A DNA stretch of 64,000 bases. Source: Streptomyces sp. NBRC 109706 (GTDB lineage Bacteria > Actinomycetota > Actinomycetes > Streptomycetales > Streptomycetaceae). The notes below the pieces were generated by a model that was not told where the DNA came from, ran no database searches, and was given only the letters and a program-made list of their open reading frames with translations. Numbering within the stretch: the stretch's first letter is position 1; each line of letters begins with the position of its first letter. The stretch covers positions 372,001 to 436,000 of the forward strand of contig NZ_BBOM01000005.1 of assembly GCF_000974485.1 (NCBI RefSeq). The letters are read 5' to 3'. Shown here piece by piece: positions 56,678 to 64,000 of the stretch. A program made the position numbers and the translations under genes.

Positions 56678-58495
56678 ATGGCAGCGCAGCACGAACCGTC
56701 ACAGTTCACCCCGCTGGGCCCCGCCGACCCCCGGCAGGTCGCCGGATACCGCCTGGTCGCCCGGCTCGGGTCCGGCGGGATGGGCAGCGTGTACCTCTCC
56801 TTCACCCCCGGCGGACAGCCCGTCGCCGTCAAGGTGGTGCGCGGGGAGTTCGCGGAGGACCCGGCGTTCCGGCGCAGGTTCGAGCACGAGGTGCGGGCCG
56901 CGCGCGAGGTCCAGGGCGTCTACACGGTGCCGGTGCTGGACAGCAACACCGAGGGCGCCGCGCCCTGGCTGGCCACCGCGTTCGTGCCGGGCCTCTCCCT
57001 GCACGAGGTGATCGGCGCGCACGGGCCGCTGCCGGCGCAGACCGTGCTGCTGCTGGTGGGCGGCATAGCCGAGGCGCTCCAGTCGATCCACTCCAGCGGC
57101 ATCGTCCACCGGGACCTCAAGCCGGGCAATGTGCTGCTCAGCGCGGACGGCCCCAAGGTGATCGACTTCGGCATCGCCAGGGCCGCCGACGTGACCGCGC
57201 TGACCGGAACTGACGTCCGGGTCGGCACCCCGTCCTATATGGCGCCCGAGCAGATCGTCGGAACGTCGCTCACCCCGGCCGCGGACGTGTTCGCGCTGGG
57301 CATCGTGGCCTACTACGCGGCCACCGGCGGGCACCCGTTCGGTGAGGGTGCCGCGCACGCGGTGATGTACCGCATGGTGCAGGAGACGCCGGATCTGGGC
57401 GCGGCACCCGAGACGCTGCGGGGGCTGATCGGCGCCTGTCTTGCCAAGGAGCCGACGGCGCGGCCCACCCCCGCGCAGATCATCGAGGGCTGCCGCGCGC
57501 TGTCCCCGGGGCAGACGTTGCAACGCGACGACAGCTGGCTGCCGGCCGGCGTCGGGGCGGCCGTCGCGGCGCGGCGTAACGCGGCGCTGCCGGTGCCGGA
57601 GGCACCGCGGACCCCGCCACCGCCGGCGACCCCACCACCGGGCGCCTTCGGGCCGCCGGCGACGCCACCGGCCGTGGGCAACGCCGTGCCCGCACCCGGA
57701 GGGCCGGCGACACCTCCGCCGAACGGGCCGGACAGGCGCACCAGAAACGTCGTCCTGCTGATGGTGGCGACCGCCGTGGTCGCCACCATCGTGGGCGCCA
57801 CCCTCGCCATCAAGTTCGCCGGCACCGAGGCGGCATCCACCAACCCGTCGGCCAACGCCACCGAAAACACCACCGACCCGGCCGACCAACCCGACGACGC
57901 CCCCACAGACGACACCCCCACCCCCGAAAACCCCCCACCGGGCGAAACCCCCGACACCCCACCGGACGAGGAACCCGACCCGGACTCGGACTCGGACTAC
58001 ACACTGATCGAATCAGACGCCGAACTGGACATCGTGGCCCCGATCTTCCATCGGGACACCAACAACTCGGACGAACGCTGCATCGGTGGCAACCGCACCG
58101 AGGTGGACCTTGACGCATTGACGGTCCAGGCGAACCGCAAGGCGCTCGGTGCCGGGCCATCCCCGCGCGTGGAAATGCAGTACATCTACTGCGACGAACC
58201 CGGGCTGATCGATCAGGGCATCGAGTTTCATCCGCAGACCTTCGTGGGCACGGTCAATGACGCCGAAATCTCTCCGGAGGACTGCTATGAGGCGGCACAC
58301 ACTCCAACGTTGCCGCACATCATTCCCGCCGACGACATTCTCGCGGACAGCACGCTCAGGGAGAACACCGGACTCTGCTTCGACACCACCGAGGGCAACG
58401 TAGTGTTGCTCTGGATCACCCGAGTCACCGCTGATCCCCACAATCAGGACCTGCGCACCTATCTGACCGAGGTGACCATATGGAGTCCGAGCTAG
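56678..58495 (+). CDS. Membrane serine/threonine protein kinase with Cys-containing ectodomain
   Basis: 605 aa. Kinase domain residues about 20-285: LGSGGMGSVYLS, catalytic Lys 52 in VAVKVV, HRDLKPGN (Asp 145), DFG (Asp 163) and the activation segment GTPSYMAPEQ. A Pro/Ala-rich juxtamembrane linker (about 285-350), one helix (VVLLMVATAVVATIVGATLAI, about 356-378), a Thr/Pro/Asp/Glu-rich extracellular linker, then a ~150-residue ectodomain with four cysteines (DERC, YIYC, EDC, GLC) that could form two disulphides. There are no PASTA repeats. ATG 56678 has GGGGGA upstream. It converges on the OmpA-family gene. Confidence 0.92.
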   Translation: MAAQHEPSQFTPLGPADPRQVAGYRLVARLGSGGMGSVYLSFTPGGQPVAVKVVRGEFAEDPAFRRRFEHEVRAAREVQGVYTVPVLDSNTEGAAPWLATAFVPGLSLHEVIGAHGPLPAQTVLLLVGGIAEALQSIHSSGIVHRDLKPGNVLLSADGPKVIDFGIARAADVTALTGTDVRVGTPSYMAPEQIVGTSLTPAADVFALGIVAYYAATGGHPFGEGAAHAVMYRMVQETPDLGAAPETLRGLIGACLAKEPTARPTPAQIIEGCRALSPGQTLQRDDSWLPAGVGAAVAARRNAALPVPEAPRTPPPPATPPPGAFGPPATPPAVGNAVPAPGGPATPPPNGPDRRTRNVVLLMVATAVVATIVGATLAIKFAGTEAASTNPSANATENTTDPADQPDDAPTDDTPTPENPPPGETPDTPPDEEPDPDSDSDYTLIESDAELDIVAPIFHRDTNNSDERCIGGNRTEVDLDALTVQANRKALGAGPSPRVEMQYIYCDEPGLIDQGIEFHPQTFVGTVNDAEISPEDCYEAAHTPTLPHIIPADDILADSTLRENTGLCFDTTEGNVVLLWITRVTADPHNQDLRTYLTEVTIWSPS

Positions 58496-58510
58496 GGGGA
58501 CCGGTGGCGG

Positions 58511-59233
58511 TCACTCTCCGGTGGGCCAGGAGATCTCCACTCGGCGGTTCTGCTGCCGGCCCTCTTCGGTGTTGTTGTCGTAGAGCGGATAGTCCTCGCT
58601 GTAGCCACGGACGTTGAAGTCGATGGTGTCGGCGTTGGTGAGCAGTTCCAGGAGCACCAGGTGGGTGTTCCTGGCCCGGTTCTCGGAGAGGGGCACGCCG
58701 CTCTCATAGGAGCCGATATCGTCCGTGAAGCCGAAGATGTTCACCGTGGACGGTTGGTATTCGTCGATCGCGGCGGCCACTTCGGCCAGTGCCTCCCGCG
58801 ATGCCTCGGAGACCTCGTCACTGCCCCGACCGAAGAGGACATCGGTCTGCAGGGTGAACTTGCGCTGGCCGCTCGTACGTTCCTCACGCTGCTCGCCGCC
58901 GCCGTTCGGCTCCTGGCCTTCCGGGGACTGCCCAGGCTCCTCGGTCGGAGTCGGATCGCTCGGGGAGGTCTCCTGAGACTCTTCGCTTCCGACGTCCTCG
59001 ATGATGAACTTGACGTCCAGCACGCGCGGTTCGGCAAGCGTCGCCCCGTCAGTCAACATCAGACCTGAGGCGGCTGGATCGATGTCGGGCGGTGCCGGAG
59101 CCTCGTATCCGGGAGGCTGTTCGACGACTTCGTCTGTCTCGTCGGCCGCCGCGAGCGGAGCGCCGAAAGCCCATGCGGCGACCGCGGTCGAGGCGACCAC
59201 AGCGATCCGGGCCTGATGGCGAATCGTATGCAT
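58511..59233 (-). CDS. OmpA-family secreted protein
   Basis: 240 aa. Signal peptide (IAVVASTAVAAWAFGAPLAAADE), an acidic Pro/Glu-rich linker to about residue 125, then an OmpA C-terminal peptidoglycan-binding domain: LFGRGSDEVSEASREALAEVAAAIDEY, VNIFGFTDDIGSYESGVPLSENRARN (the TD-x-x-G and LSxxRA motifs that hold diaminopimelate) and NRRVEISW. It starts 10 nt after the lipoprotein stop and is last in the pilus-associated operon. Likely tethers the complex to the wall. Confidence 0.9.
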   Translation of the reverse strand: MHTIRHQARIAVVASTAVAAWAFGAPLAAADETDEVVEQPPGYEAPAPPDIDPAASGLMLTDGATLAEPRVLDVKFIIEDVGSEESQETSPSDPTPTEEPGQSPEGQEPNGGGEQREERTSGQRKFTLQTDVLFGRGSDEVSEASREALAEVAAAIDEYQPSTVNIFGFTDDIGSYESGVPLSENRARNTHLVLLELLTNADTIDFNVRGYSEDYPLYDNNTEEGRQQNRRVEISWPTGE

Positions 59234-59243
59234 AGTTGGCCTC

Positions 59244-59858
59244 TCAGCGAATCTCGATGGTGGCGGGGGGCATTTGACCGATCTGGAAATCCACCTCGGT
59301 GGTGCTGGCGTCCGGCTCGGGGAACTGCGCGAACCATGTCACGGTGTCTCCGGCGTCAACGCGCAGTCCGAAGTTGGTGCACAGGCAGCGTCCCTCGGTG
59401 TCACGAAGGATCAGATAACGCTTGCCCTCCTCACGCGCCGTGAGCGTCGCTCCCGCCATGGAGAAGTCATTGCCCGCCAGCTCACGCTCTCGACCGGCCC
59501 AGGCCTGATCGCCCCAGTCGTCCCCACCATTGTGAAGCGTGCCCTCCACGGTAAGGAAGCCTCCCGCCTCGCGCTCGGCCCGTGTGAAGGTGAGGGTGAT
59601 GCCGTCCTCGCCCGTGACCGTGGCGAGGGGCTCCGCACTCTCTCCCTCGTCGTTGCCGGCCTCCTCGTCGTCGCCCCCGGCGCCGTCGTCCTGCGGCTGC
59701 TCCTCCTCGGGGGTTCCGGTGTCACCGCTGGGTGTCGCCGTTGAATCGCCGCCATCGTCGTCACCGCCACCGCTGCAACTCGCCACAGCGATGACCAGTG
59801 CGGCTCCCAGAGCGATGACGATCAAGATGAGACGCGACTTGCTATCACGGAGGTCCAT
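59244..59858 (-). CDS. Hypothetical lipoprotein of the pilus-associated operon
   Basis: 204 aa. Signal peptide with lipobox AVASC (Cys 28), a very acidic Gly/Asp/Glu linker (about 29-75), then a beta-rich domain (GITLTFTRAEREAGGFLTVEGTLHN, YLILRDTEGRCLCTNFGLRVDAGDTVTWFAQFP, DFQIGQMPPATIEI). A CLC motif holds two nearby cysteines. It resembles small Ig-like lipoproteins seen next to OmpA-family genes; no function is known. Lies between the TadG-like and OmpA genes with short gaps (39 and 10 nt). Confidence 0.85.
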   Translation of the reverse strand: MDLRDSKSRLILIVIALGAALVIAVASCSGGGDDDGGDSTATPSGDTGTPEEEQPQDDGAGGDDEEAGNDEGESAEPLATVTGEDGITLTFTRAEREAGGFLTVEGTLHNGGDDWGDQAWAGRERELAGNDFSMAGATLTAREEGKRYLILRDTEGRCLCTNFGLRVDAGDTVTWFAQFPEPDASTTEVDFQIGQMPPATIEIR

Positions 59859-59897
59859 CGGGCGCTATTCCTTTGCCTATCAGCTCGTCGGTGATGG

Positions 59898-60488
59898 TCA
59901 ATCTTCCAAATAAACGCGGAACATATCCCGGGCCTCTGGCAAGGCGTCCTCGTCTCCGGGGTCGAAGGACCAGTCCCGATCTTCGTCGCACGTCAACTCG
60001 ACACGATCTTCCTCTTCCTCCGCAAGGATGCAGAGACCTCGGATGACCGCGGTGGCCTCCGCCTCCGCGTACTCGTTCTCGGTGGCGGGGATCAAGGAGT
60101 CGCCGACCGGTTCAAGGGTTCTGACCCTCGTCGTGTAGCTCAGGCCGGAATCGCCCGCACGACACGCGATCACCTCGGCGCCGTTGCGCTCCGCCAGCCG
60201 CGGCGCGGCCTGCTCACAGGGGGCACCGGAACGGGGAGCATCGCCGTCGAGGATGTCGCCCAAGTCCTCGTCTTCGTCCCCCAGAGCACCGAGGAACCCT
60301 TCATAGAGCTGATCCCTGGCTTCCCTCGCCGCAGCCAGCGCGGCTGCGTCGGCCGCTGACTGTGCGGCGCTGCGGGTGACGGCTGCCTGGACAAAGACAA
60401 AGAACAACAACGCCACCGTCAGGAGACCGGTGATCATCCAAATGTAGAGGGGGAAGACCGCCCCACGAGCGTCTCTTGTCAGACTCAG
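59898..60488 (-). CDS. TadG-like pilus assembly protein
   Basis: About 196 aa. An N-terminal RGAVFPLYIWMITGLLTVALLFFVFVQAAVTRSAAQSAADAAALAAAREA is the hallmark of TadG/TadE-like pseudopilin-type proteins: one helix followed by an Ala/Asp-rich helix. The rest is acidic with four cysteines (PCEQ, IACR, GLCI, LTCDED). No ATG or GTG precedes the conserved RGAVFPLY; CTG 60488 overlaps the stop of the pilin gene (CTGA), or translation starts at ATG 60437 and loses the conserved residues. Encoded directly after the Flp-type pilin and probably coupled to it. Confidence 0.8.
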   Translation of the reverse strand: MSLTRDARGAVFPLYIWMITGLLTVALLFFVFVQAAVTRSAAQSAADAAALAAAREARDQLYEGFLGALGDEDEDLGDILDGDAPRSGAPCEQAAPRLAERNGAEVIACRAGDSGLSYTTRVRTLEPVGDSLIPATENEYAEAEATAVIRGLCILAEEEEDRVELTCDEDRDWSFDPGDEDALPEARDMFRVYLED

Positions 60489-60685
60489 CCGAGGATGTCG
60501 CCGACCGCATCGCGCACAGCATTCGACACCTCGGTGTGAATGTTCAACGACACCACCGCGACCACCACCGTCGCGATCAGTAGGAGCAGGCCCGCGTATT
60601 CCACGAAGCCCGCGCCTCGGTCGGTTGTGTGGGGGCGGAGTCGTGTGTTGATGGTGTGTCTGACGTACGACAACAGGCTGCTCAT
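60485..60685 (-). CDS. Flp-type pilin-like protein
   Basis: 66 aa. A basic N-terminus (SYVRHTINTRLRPHTTDRG) leads to the prepilin motif G|AGFVEY: Glu at +5 and Tyr at +6 after the Gly, as in Flp prepilins, followed by the hydrophobic helix AGLLLLIATVVVAVVSL. It is a substrate for the prepilin peptidase at 54943-55689. ATG 60685 has GGAGAGG upstream. First gene of the pilin-TadG-lipoprotein-OmpA run. Confidence 0.82.
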   Translation of the reverse strand: MSSLLSYVRHTINTRLRPHTTDRGAGFVEYAGLLLLIATVVVAVVSLNIHTEVSNAVRDAVGDILG

Positions 60686-61045
60686 GGTGTCCCTCTCCTC
60701 CGGCCGACGCCGGCTCAGCCGGGCCTGTGGCGGCCCTGCCCCTCCACTTCCCACGGTAGCGCGGGTGGGAGAGTGCGGGTATCCGGAGCAGCGGGCAACG
60801 GCGGCTCGTGGGGCTCCCGTTGCTGGCGGGACGCACCATGCCCGACCCCCTCCCGCAGGCCAACCCCTACACCTTCCGGCACTGACTGTGCCACATTCAC
60901 TGCCCTCAGGTCAGCAAGTCCCGTGCCCCCGCCCGTGGTTCGTCGGCCGGCGGGGGCTTCCGGTGCGGCACGCGCTCCGCACCGGGCACGGAATGACGTG
61001 CCCGGTGGGGTGGGCCGTGAAACGGGCCGGAGGGGACGGATCCGG
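60686..61045. other. Intergenic region before the pilin gene
   Basis: No supported gene. It holds the 9-bp hairpins at 60925-60957 (GCCCCCGCC arms) and 60981-61006, and an inverted repeat TCCCAC-N10-GTGGGA near 60758-60779 that could relate to the pilin promoter. No firm promoter hexamers. Confidence 0.45.
60981..61006 (-). terminator. 9-bp hairpin after WXG100-like gene
   Basis: Arms ACCGGGCAC (60981-60989) and complement (60998-61006), 8-nt loop, 39 nt past the minus-strand stop at 61046. It suggests the pilin operon is a separate transcript. Confidence 0.55.
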
Positions 61046-61390
61046 TCAGACGGCCTGCTGTTCGCCGCCGACGCTGCCGCCGCCTTCGCCGCCTCCGCTG
61101 TCCTGGAGGGTGCGTGCCAGCTCGTCCTCGTAGTCGGTGACGGTGGTGATCACGGTGTCCGTCATATCGGCCAGGCCGGTGAGCTGTTCGCTGATGTCGC
61201 TGCGCCCGTCCTTCCAGCCGCTGACGAAGCTGTCCAGCGCGTCGACCACCCGGTCGTCGCCGAAGGCGTCGTTGTACTGGTCGAACGTGTCTCCCGTCCG
61301 GTTCATGTACTCCTTGACGGAACGCAACTGCGGCGCGAACTCCTGCAGTTCGGCGAGCGGAATCGCCATCCTCTCTTCACTGCCGGACAT
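61046..61390 (-). CDS. WXG100-like small helical protein
   Basis: 114 aa, helical throughout. IPLAELQEFAPQLRSVKEYMNRTGDTFDQYNDAFGDDRVVDALDSFVSGWKDGRSDISEQLTGLADMTDTVITTVTDYEDELA has the two-helix hairpin of ESX/WXG100 proteins with a GWKDG turn and a Tyr-Glu-Asp near the second helix end. A Gly/Glu/Ser-rich tail follows. No signal peptide; secretion, if any, would be by a type VII-like system. ATG 61390 or the internal ATG at residue 8. No EccC ATPase is in the window. Confidence 0.72.
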   Translation of the reverse strand: MSGSEERMAIPLAELQEFAPQLRSVKEYMNRTGDTFDQYNDAFGDDRVVDALDSFVSGWKDGRSDISEQLTGLADMTDTVITTVTDYEDELARTLQDSGGGEGGGSVGGEQQAV

Positions 61391-61490
61391 GCGCTGCCCT
61401 CCCCTCCGGTAGGTAGTTCAACTGATCAACGGGTGAAATCAGAGTAAAAGCGATTGAACCGAGTGAACCAGGTGAGACGGTCCGTCCCCG

Positions 61491-62132
61491 CTAGAGGAAG
61501 CGGAACGTCGAGGTGATGGCGTCGAACACGTCGAAGAAGGAGTCCGCGAGGTCCAGCACCTGGCTGGAGCCCGAGACCAGCGCCACCGCCTGCTCGTCCC
61601 CGGGGACGGGGATGAACGTCTGCATCAGCACCGCGCGGACGGTGCGGCTGTCGTTGGGGACCTTGATGTCCTCGACGCCCTTGGTGCGCGCCGCGGTGCC
61701 GACGTCCTTGATCTCGACGACCGAGACATCCCGCCAGGCGTCGCCCGGCTTCTTGGCCTCCCGCGCGCCGAGTTGGCCGACGATGGCCGACGGGTCGGTG
61801 GGCAGGATCTCGCCGGTCGAGGTGCGGGCTCCGATCATGGAGACCGTCACCGAAGCGGTGATCGGCGGCCCGTCGCCGAAGCTCTGCGCCATGCAGCCGC
61901 AGTAGACGGATCCGTTGTCCCAGGCGTGTTTGGCCTGCTTGCGCAGGAAGCCGCCGATGAGGTCGCGGTGTTCGGCCATCTCGGGGTTGGCGCGCACCCG
62001 TTCGTCGACCATGCGCCGGATGCTGTTGTCCCTGGTCTCAGGCCGGAGGTCGAACTCCCACCAGGAGTCGGGGACGTTGATCCGGAAACCGTCACGCTTG
62101 ACGGTGACGGCGTCGACCCATTTGTCGGTCAT
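61491..62132 (-). CDS. Unknown protein of the pilus/WXG100 locus
   Basis: 213 aa, no signal peptide or helix. It begins MTDKWVDAVTVKRDGFRINVPDSWWEFDL, a pattern (small beta start, VPDSWW) seen in PsbP/DcrB/LpqN-like folds, and continues with VTVSMIGARTSTGEILPTDP and a C-terminal TFIPVPGDEQAVALVSGSSQVLDLADSFFDVFDAI. I do not recognise a specific family. Lies between two WXG100-like genes on the same strand and is probably co-transcribed with them, so it may be a chaperone or partner. Confidence 0.8.
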   Translation of the reverse strand: MTDKWVDAVTVKRDGFRINVPDSWWEFDLRPETRDNSIRRMVDERVRANPEMAEHRDLIGGFLRKQAKHAWDNGSVYCGCMAQSFGDGPPITASVTVSMIGARTSTGEILPTDPSAIVGQLGAREAKKPGDAWRDVSVVEIKDVGTAARTKGVEDIKVPNDSRTVRAVLMQTFIPVPGDEQAVALVSGSSQVLDLADSFFDVFDAITSTFRFL

Positions 62133-62195
62133 GGCGTTCGCTCCCTCAGTACCCAGCGTTCAGGCCCGCGAAGGCCGGCAGCAGCCTGTCGACGG

Positions 62196-62498
62196 CTATT
62201 CGCGGAGCCCTTCCTCCAGCTGCCGGTCCAGATCGGCATAGCCGTCGGCGGCGCCGTCCAGGAAGTCGGCCATGCCCTGCAGGGCCTCGATGGCATCCCT
62301 GGCGCCGGTGTTGAACTCGTCGTAGGACTGATCGAACGCCACCGACGAGGCGGAGGTGACATATCCGTCCCTGACCAGATCCTGGATATATGTTCGCAGG
62401 GTCTGGAGCTTGGTGTGGATCTCGTCCTTGGCATCCACCAGATAGTCAGCAGCGTCGTGCATGTCCTGGTATGTGACATCGATGTCGCCCTCGGCCAT
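62196..62498 (-). CDS. WXG100-family-like small helical protein
   Basis: 100 aa. IDVTYQDMHDAADYLVDAKDEIHTKLQTLRTYIQDLV, then GYVTSASSVAFDQSYDEFNTGARDAIEALQGMADFLDGAADGYADLDRQL: two helices around a turn, the size of ESAT-6-like proteins. The canonical WxG is replaced by an F-x-x-S-Y motif. Ends Y-x-x-x-D near the C-terminus. No signal peptide. First of the small-protein genes after tadC. Confidence 0.78.
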   Translation of the reverse strand: MAEGDIDVTYQDMHDAADYLVDAKDEIHTKLQTLRTYIQDLVRDGYVTSASSVAFDQSYDEFNTGARDAIEALQGMADFLDGAADGYADLDRQLEEGLRE

Positions 62499-62607
62499 GG
62501 CGCCACCCCCTCCCTGACGAGCTTACGCGGAGGCAGGTCCGCATGCTTCCACGACTTGGTAACAGCCGCCGCACGGAAGGCGCAACCACGCGGTGTCCGG
62601 CCGGGGT

Positions 62608-63498
62608 TCAGCGATCGCCCAGAAGCTCGCGGAAGTCGGTACCGGAACCGAGAAGCATGCCCGTGACAATAATGATCATAGTGGCGGGAACCATGAAGAC
62701 CAAGGTCGCCAGCGTCGCCTTGGGGATGGCCTTGGCGGCCCTTCGACGGGCGTTCTGCGCGTCGGTGCGGCGCATGTCCTTGGCTATCTGCACCAGGGTG
62801 TCGGCGATCGGCGCGCCCAGCTCCTCGCCCTGCTGCAGCGCGGTGACGAACTGGTTGACCGGCTCGGAGTCGTTGCGCCGGCGCAGCTCGTCGAACGCCT
62901 GACGGCGGGAGACGCCCATGTCCATCTGGCGCAGGGTGATCTGGATCTCGTCCGCCCAGGGCCCCTCGTAGCGCGCCGAGACCCGGTCCAGGGCCTGGCG
63001 GAAGCTGAGCCCGGCGGAGACGACGACGGCCAGCACGTCCAGGAAGTCGGGGAGCGTGCGGTCGATCACCTCGCGCCGCTGGCGCACGCCGTCCCAGATC
63101 GCCGCGTCGGCGGCGAACAGCCCGAAGGCAAGGCCGAAGAGCGCGAACAACGGCCAGCCGGCCACCGTGAACAGGGTGGCGGTGCAGAGCCCGAAGACGC
63201 CGTAGACGGCGCGCCTGGCGGCGTAACGGTCGACGGTAAGGCCGCCCGGGTGGCCTGCCAGATCGATCTTCCGCCGTTTGCGGTCCACCGCGGCGGGCCC
63301 CATCAGCCGCAGGACCAGGGGCGCGAAGCGCATCCCGAGCCGGTCGACGGCGGAGCCGGTGGCCGACACCCGGGTGGAGCCGATCTCCAGGGCGAGCGCC
63401 AGATCGGCGGGCAGCGGGGTGCTGGACCGCAGCATGCGTATCGCCGCGACCACGCCGAACACGGCGACCCCCATCAACAGGCCCAGCAGCAGCGCCAT
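62608..63498 (-). CDS. TadC-like type II/IV secretion F-family membrane protein
   Basis: 296 aa. One N-terminal helix, a cytoplasmic stretch, two helices near residues 95-130, then the T2SSF domain (RTLPDFLDVLAVVVSAGLSFRQALDRVSARYEGPWADEIQITLRQMDMGVSRRQAFDELRRRN, FVTALQQGEELGAPIADTLVQIAKDMRRTDAQNARRRAAKAIPKATLATLVFMVPATMIIIV). It is a platform subunit that works with TadB and the TadA ATPase in Flp pilus assembly. ATG 63498. Confidence 0.9.
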   Translation of the reverse strand: MALLLGLLMGVAVFGVVAAIRMLRSSTPLPADLALALEIGSTRVSATGSAVDRLGMRFAPLVLRLMGPAAVDRKRRKIDLAGHPGGLTVDRYAARRAVYGVFGLCTATLFTVAGWPLFALFGLAFGLFAADAAIWDGVRQRREVIDRTLPDFLDVLAVVVSAGLSFRQALDRVSARYEGPWADEIQITLRQMDMGVSRRQAFDELRRRNDSEPVNQFVTALQQGEELGAPIADTLVQIAKDMRRTDAQNARRRAAKAIPKATLATLVFMVPATMIIIVTGMLLGSGTDFRELLGDR

Positions 63499-63585
63499 CG
63501 CGGCACCTCTCTCTCCACCAGGGACAACTCCACCAGGAACAACTCCCCCGGGTACAACGGCAGCAGGATCGGCGACAGACCCCGG

Positions 63586-64000
63586 TCAGACATCGATACG
63601 TCCGAATCTGCGTACCACCACGAAGCCCACCACATACAGCGCGAGCGACACCAGCATGGCGATCTGGCCGCCGGCGCTGGATGTGACCCGGCTCAGCGCG
63701 CCGGGCGACATCGAGTTGATCATCAGCAGCGCGCCCAGGCCGAGCAGCGGGATGGTCACGGCCGTCGCGTTGATCTCGGCGAGCATGGTGCGCACCTCCC
63801 GCCGGGTCTCCTTGCGTTCCTCCAGCGTGGTGGTGAGGTTGCGCAGCGACGCGACGATGGTGCCGCCCGCGCGGTTGGCCAGCACCAACGTGGAGACCAG
63901 AACGGTGAGTTCGCGGGACGGCAGCCGTTCGCCCAACTCGCTCAGGGCCTCTTCGAGGGACCGGCCGACGGCCAGCTGGTTGGCGACGATGGTGAGCTCG
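63586..64000 (-). CDS. TadB-like secretion F-family membrane protein, C-terminal part
   Basis: The 5' end lies beyond the right edge. About 137 codons are visible: ELTIVANQLAVGRSLEEALSELGERLPSREL, then TVLVSTLVLANRAGGTIVASLRNLTTTLEERKETRREVRTMLAEINATAV and two terminal helices (IPLLGLGALLMINSM, IAMLVSLALYVVGFVVVRRFG). Typical of the second half of TadB. It is followed by the TadC-like gene after 87 nt. Presumably tadA and earlier tad genes lie to the right. Confidence 0.9.
   Translation of the reverse strand, partial: ELTIVANQLAVGRSLEEALSELGERLPSRELTVLVSTLVLANRAGGTIVASLRNLTTTLEERKETRREVRTMLAEINATAVTIPLLGLGALLMINSMSPGALSRVTSSAGGQIAMLVSLALYVVGFVVVRRFGRIDV

Overview
The window is very GC-rich, densely coded DNA with GTG starts, AGGAGG-type ribosome sites and many leaderless-looking starts. 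Gene content points to Streptomyces or a close relative: a WhiB-family regulator beside glpX, SpoIIE-type phosphatases, lipoproteins, duplicated oligopeptide importers and a Tad-type pilus locus. From memory, the blocks ispH/xseAB, glpX/whiB-like/fumC, ahpCD and typA-opp resemble the S. coelicolor chromosome around SCO5031-SCO5121. I saw no rRNA, tRNA, CRISPR array, insertion sequence or prophage. By eye I found no in-frame TTA codon in any gene called here.

Layout. 1-14394 (minus): three neighbouring oligopeptide ABC-importer operons. Two are complete and paralogous (binding protein, two permeases, two ATPases). The third runs off the left edge in the order permease, then binding protein. 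A plus-strand beta-propeller lipoprotein sits between the complete cassettes. 14785-20199 (minus): translational GTPase TypA/BipA and a large solute-binding-like lipoprotein with a long Ala/Gly/Pro repeat insert. 20615-29315: a small SPOR-like protein, a PAS/GAF/SpoIIE/ATPase phosphatase, an FtsX-type ABC exporter with a GntR regulator, a sigma-factor-like fusion gene, YchF and a small membrane protein. 29352-33397: ispH diverging from xseA-xseB, a nitroreductase and a DUF4245 protein. 33496-43133: glpX, HxlR regulator and SDR, WhiB-like protein, DUF1707 protein, ahpC-ahpD, a second SpoIIE phosphatase, a DUF402 protein and fumarase. 43346-46883 (minus): PadR regulator, ABC ATPase and FtsX permease as one overlapping operon. 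47138-54651: membrane hydrolase, AI-2E-type transporter, secreted transglycosylase, PIN-PhoH protein and cis-prenyltransferase.

54943-64000: prepilin peptidase, a DUF1990 protein, a membrane Ser/Thr kinase, then a minus-strand block. Read in transcription order the block is TadB-like, TadC-like, WXG100-like, unknown 213-aa protein, WXG100-like, Flp-type pilin, TadG-like, lipoprotein, OmpA-family. It mixes Tad-pilus parts with type VII-like small helical proteins and peptidoglycan-binding and signalling proteins. It is the best candidate in the window for a composite surface system.

How genes work together: the opp operons import oligopeptides. PadR and HxlR sit beside palindromes suited to local control. 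ahpC-ahpD form a peroxide-reduction pair. fumC and glpX belong to central carbon metabolism. uppS, ispH and the transglycosylase serve isoprenoid and cell-wall metabolism. Intergenic regions hold many perfect hairpins, most placed as terminators between convergent genes or after operons.
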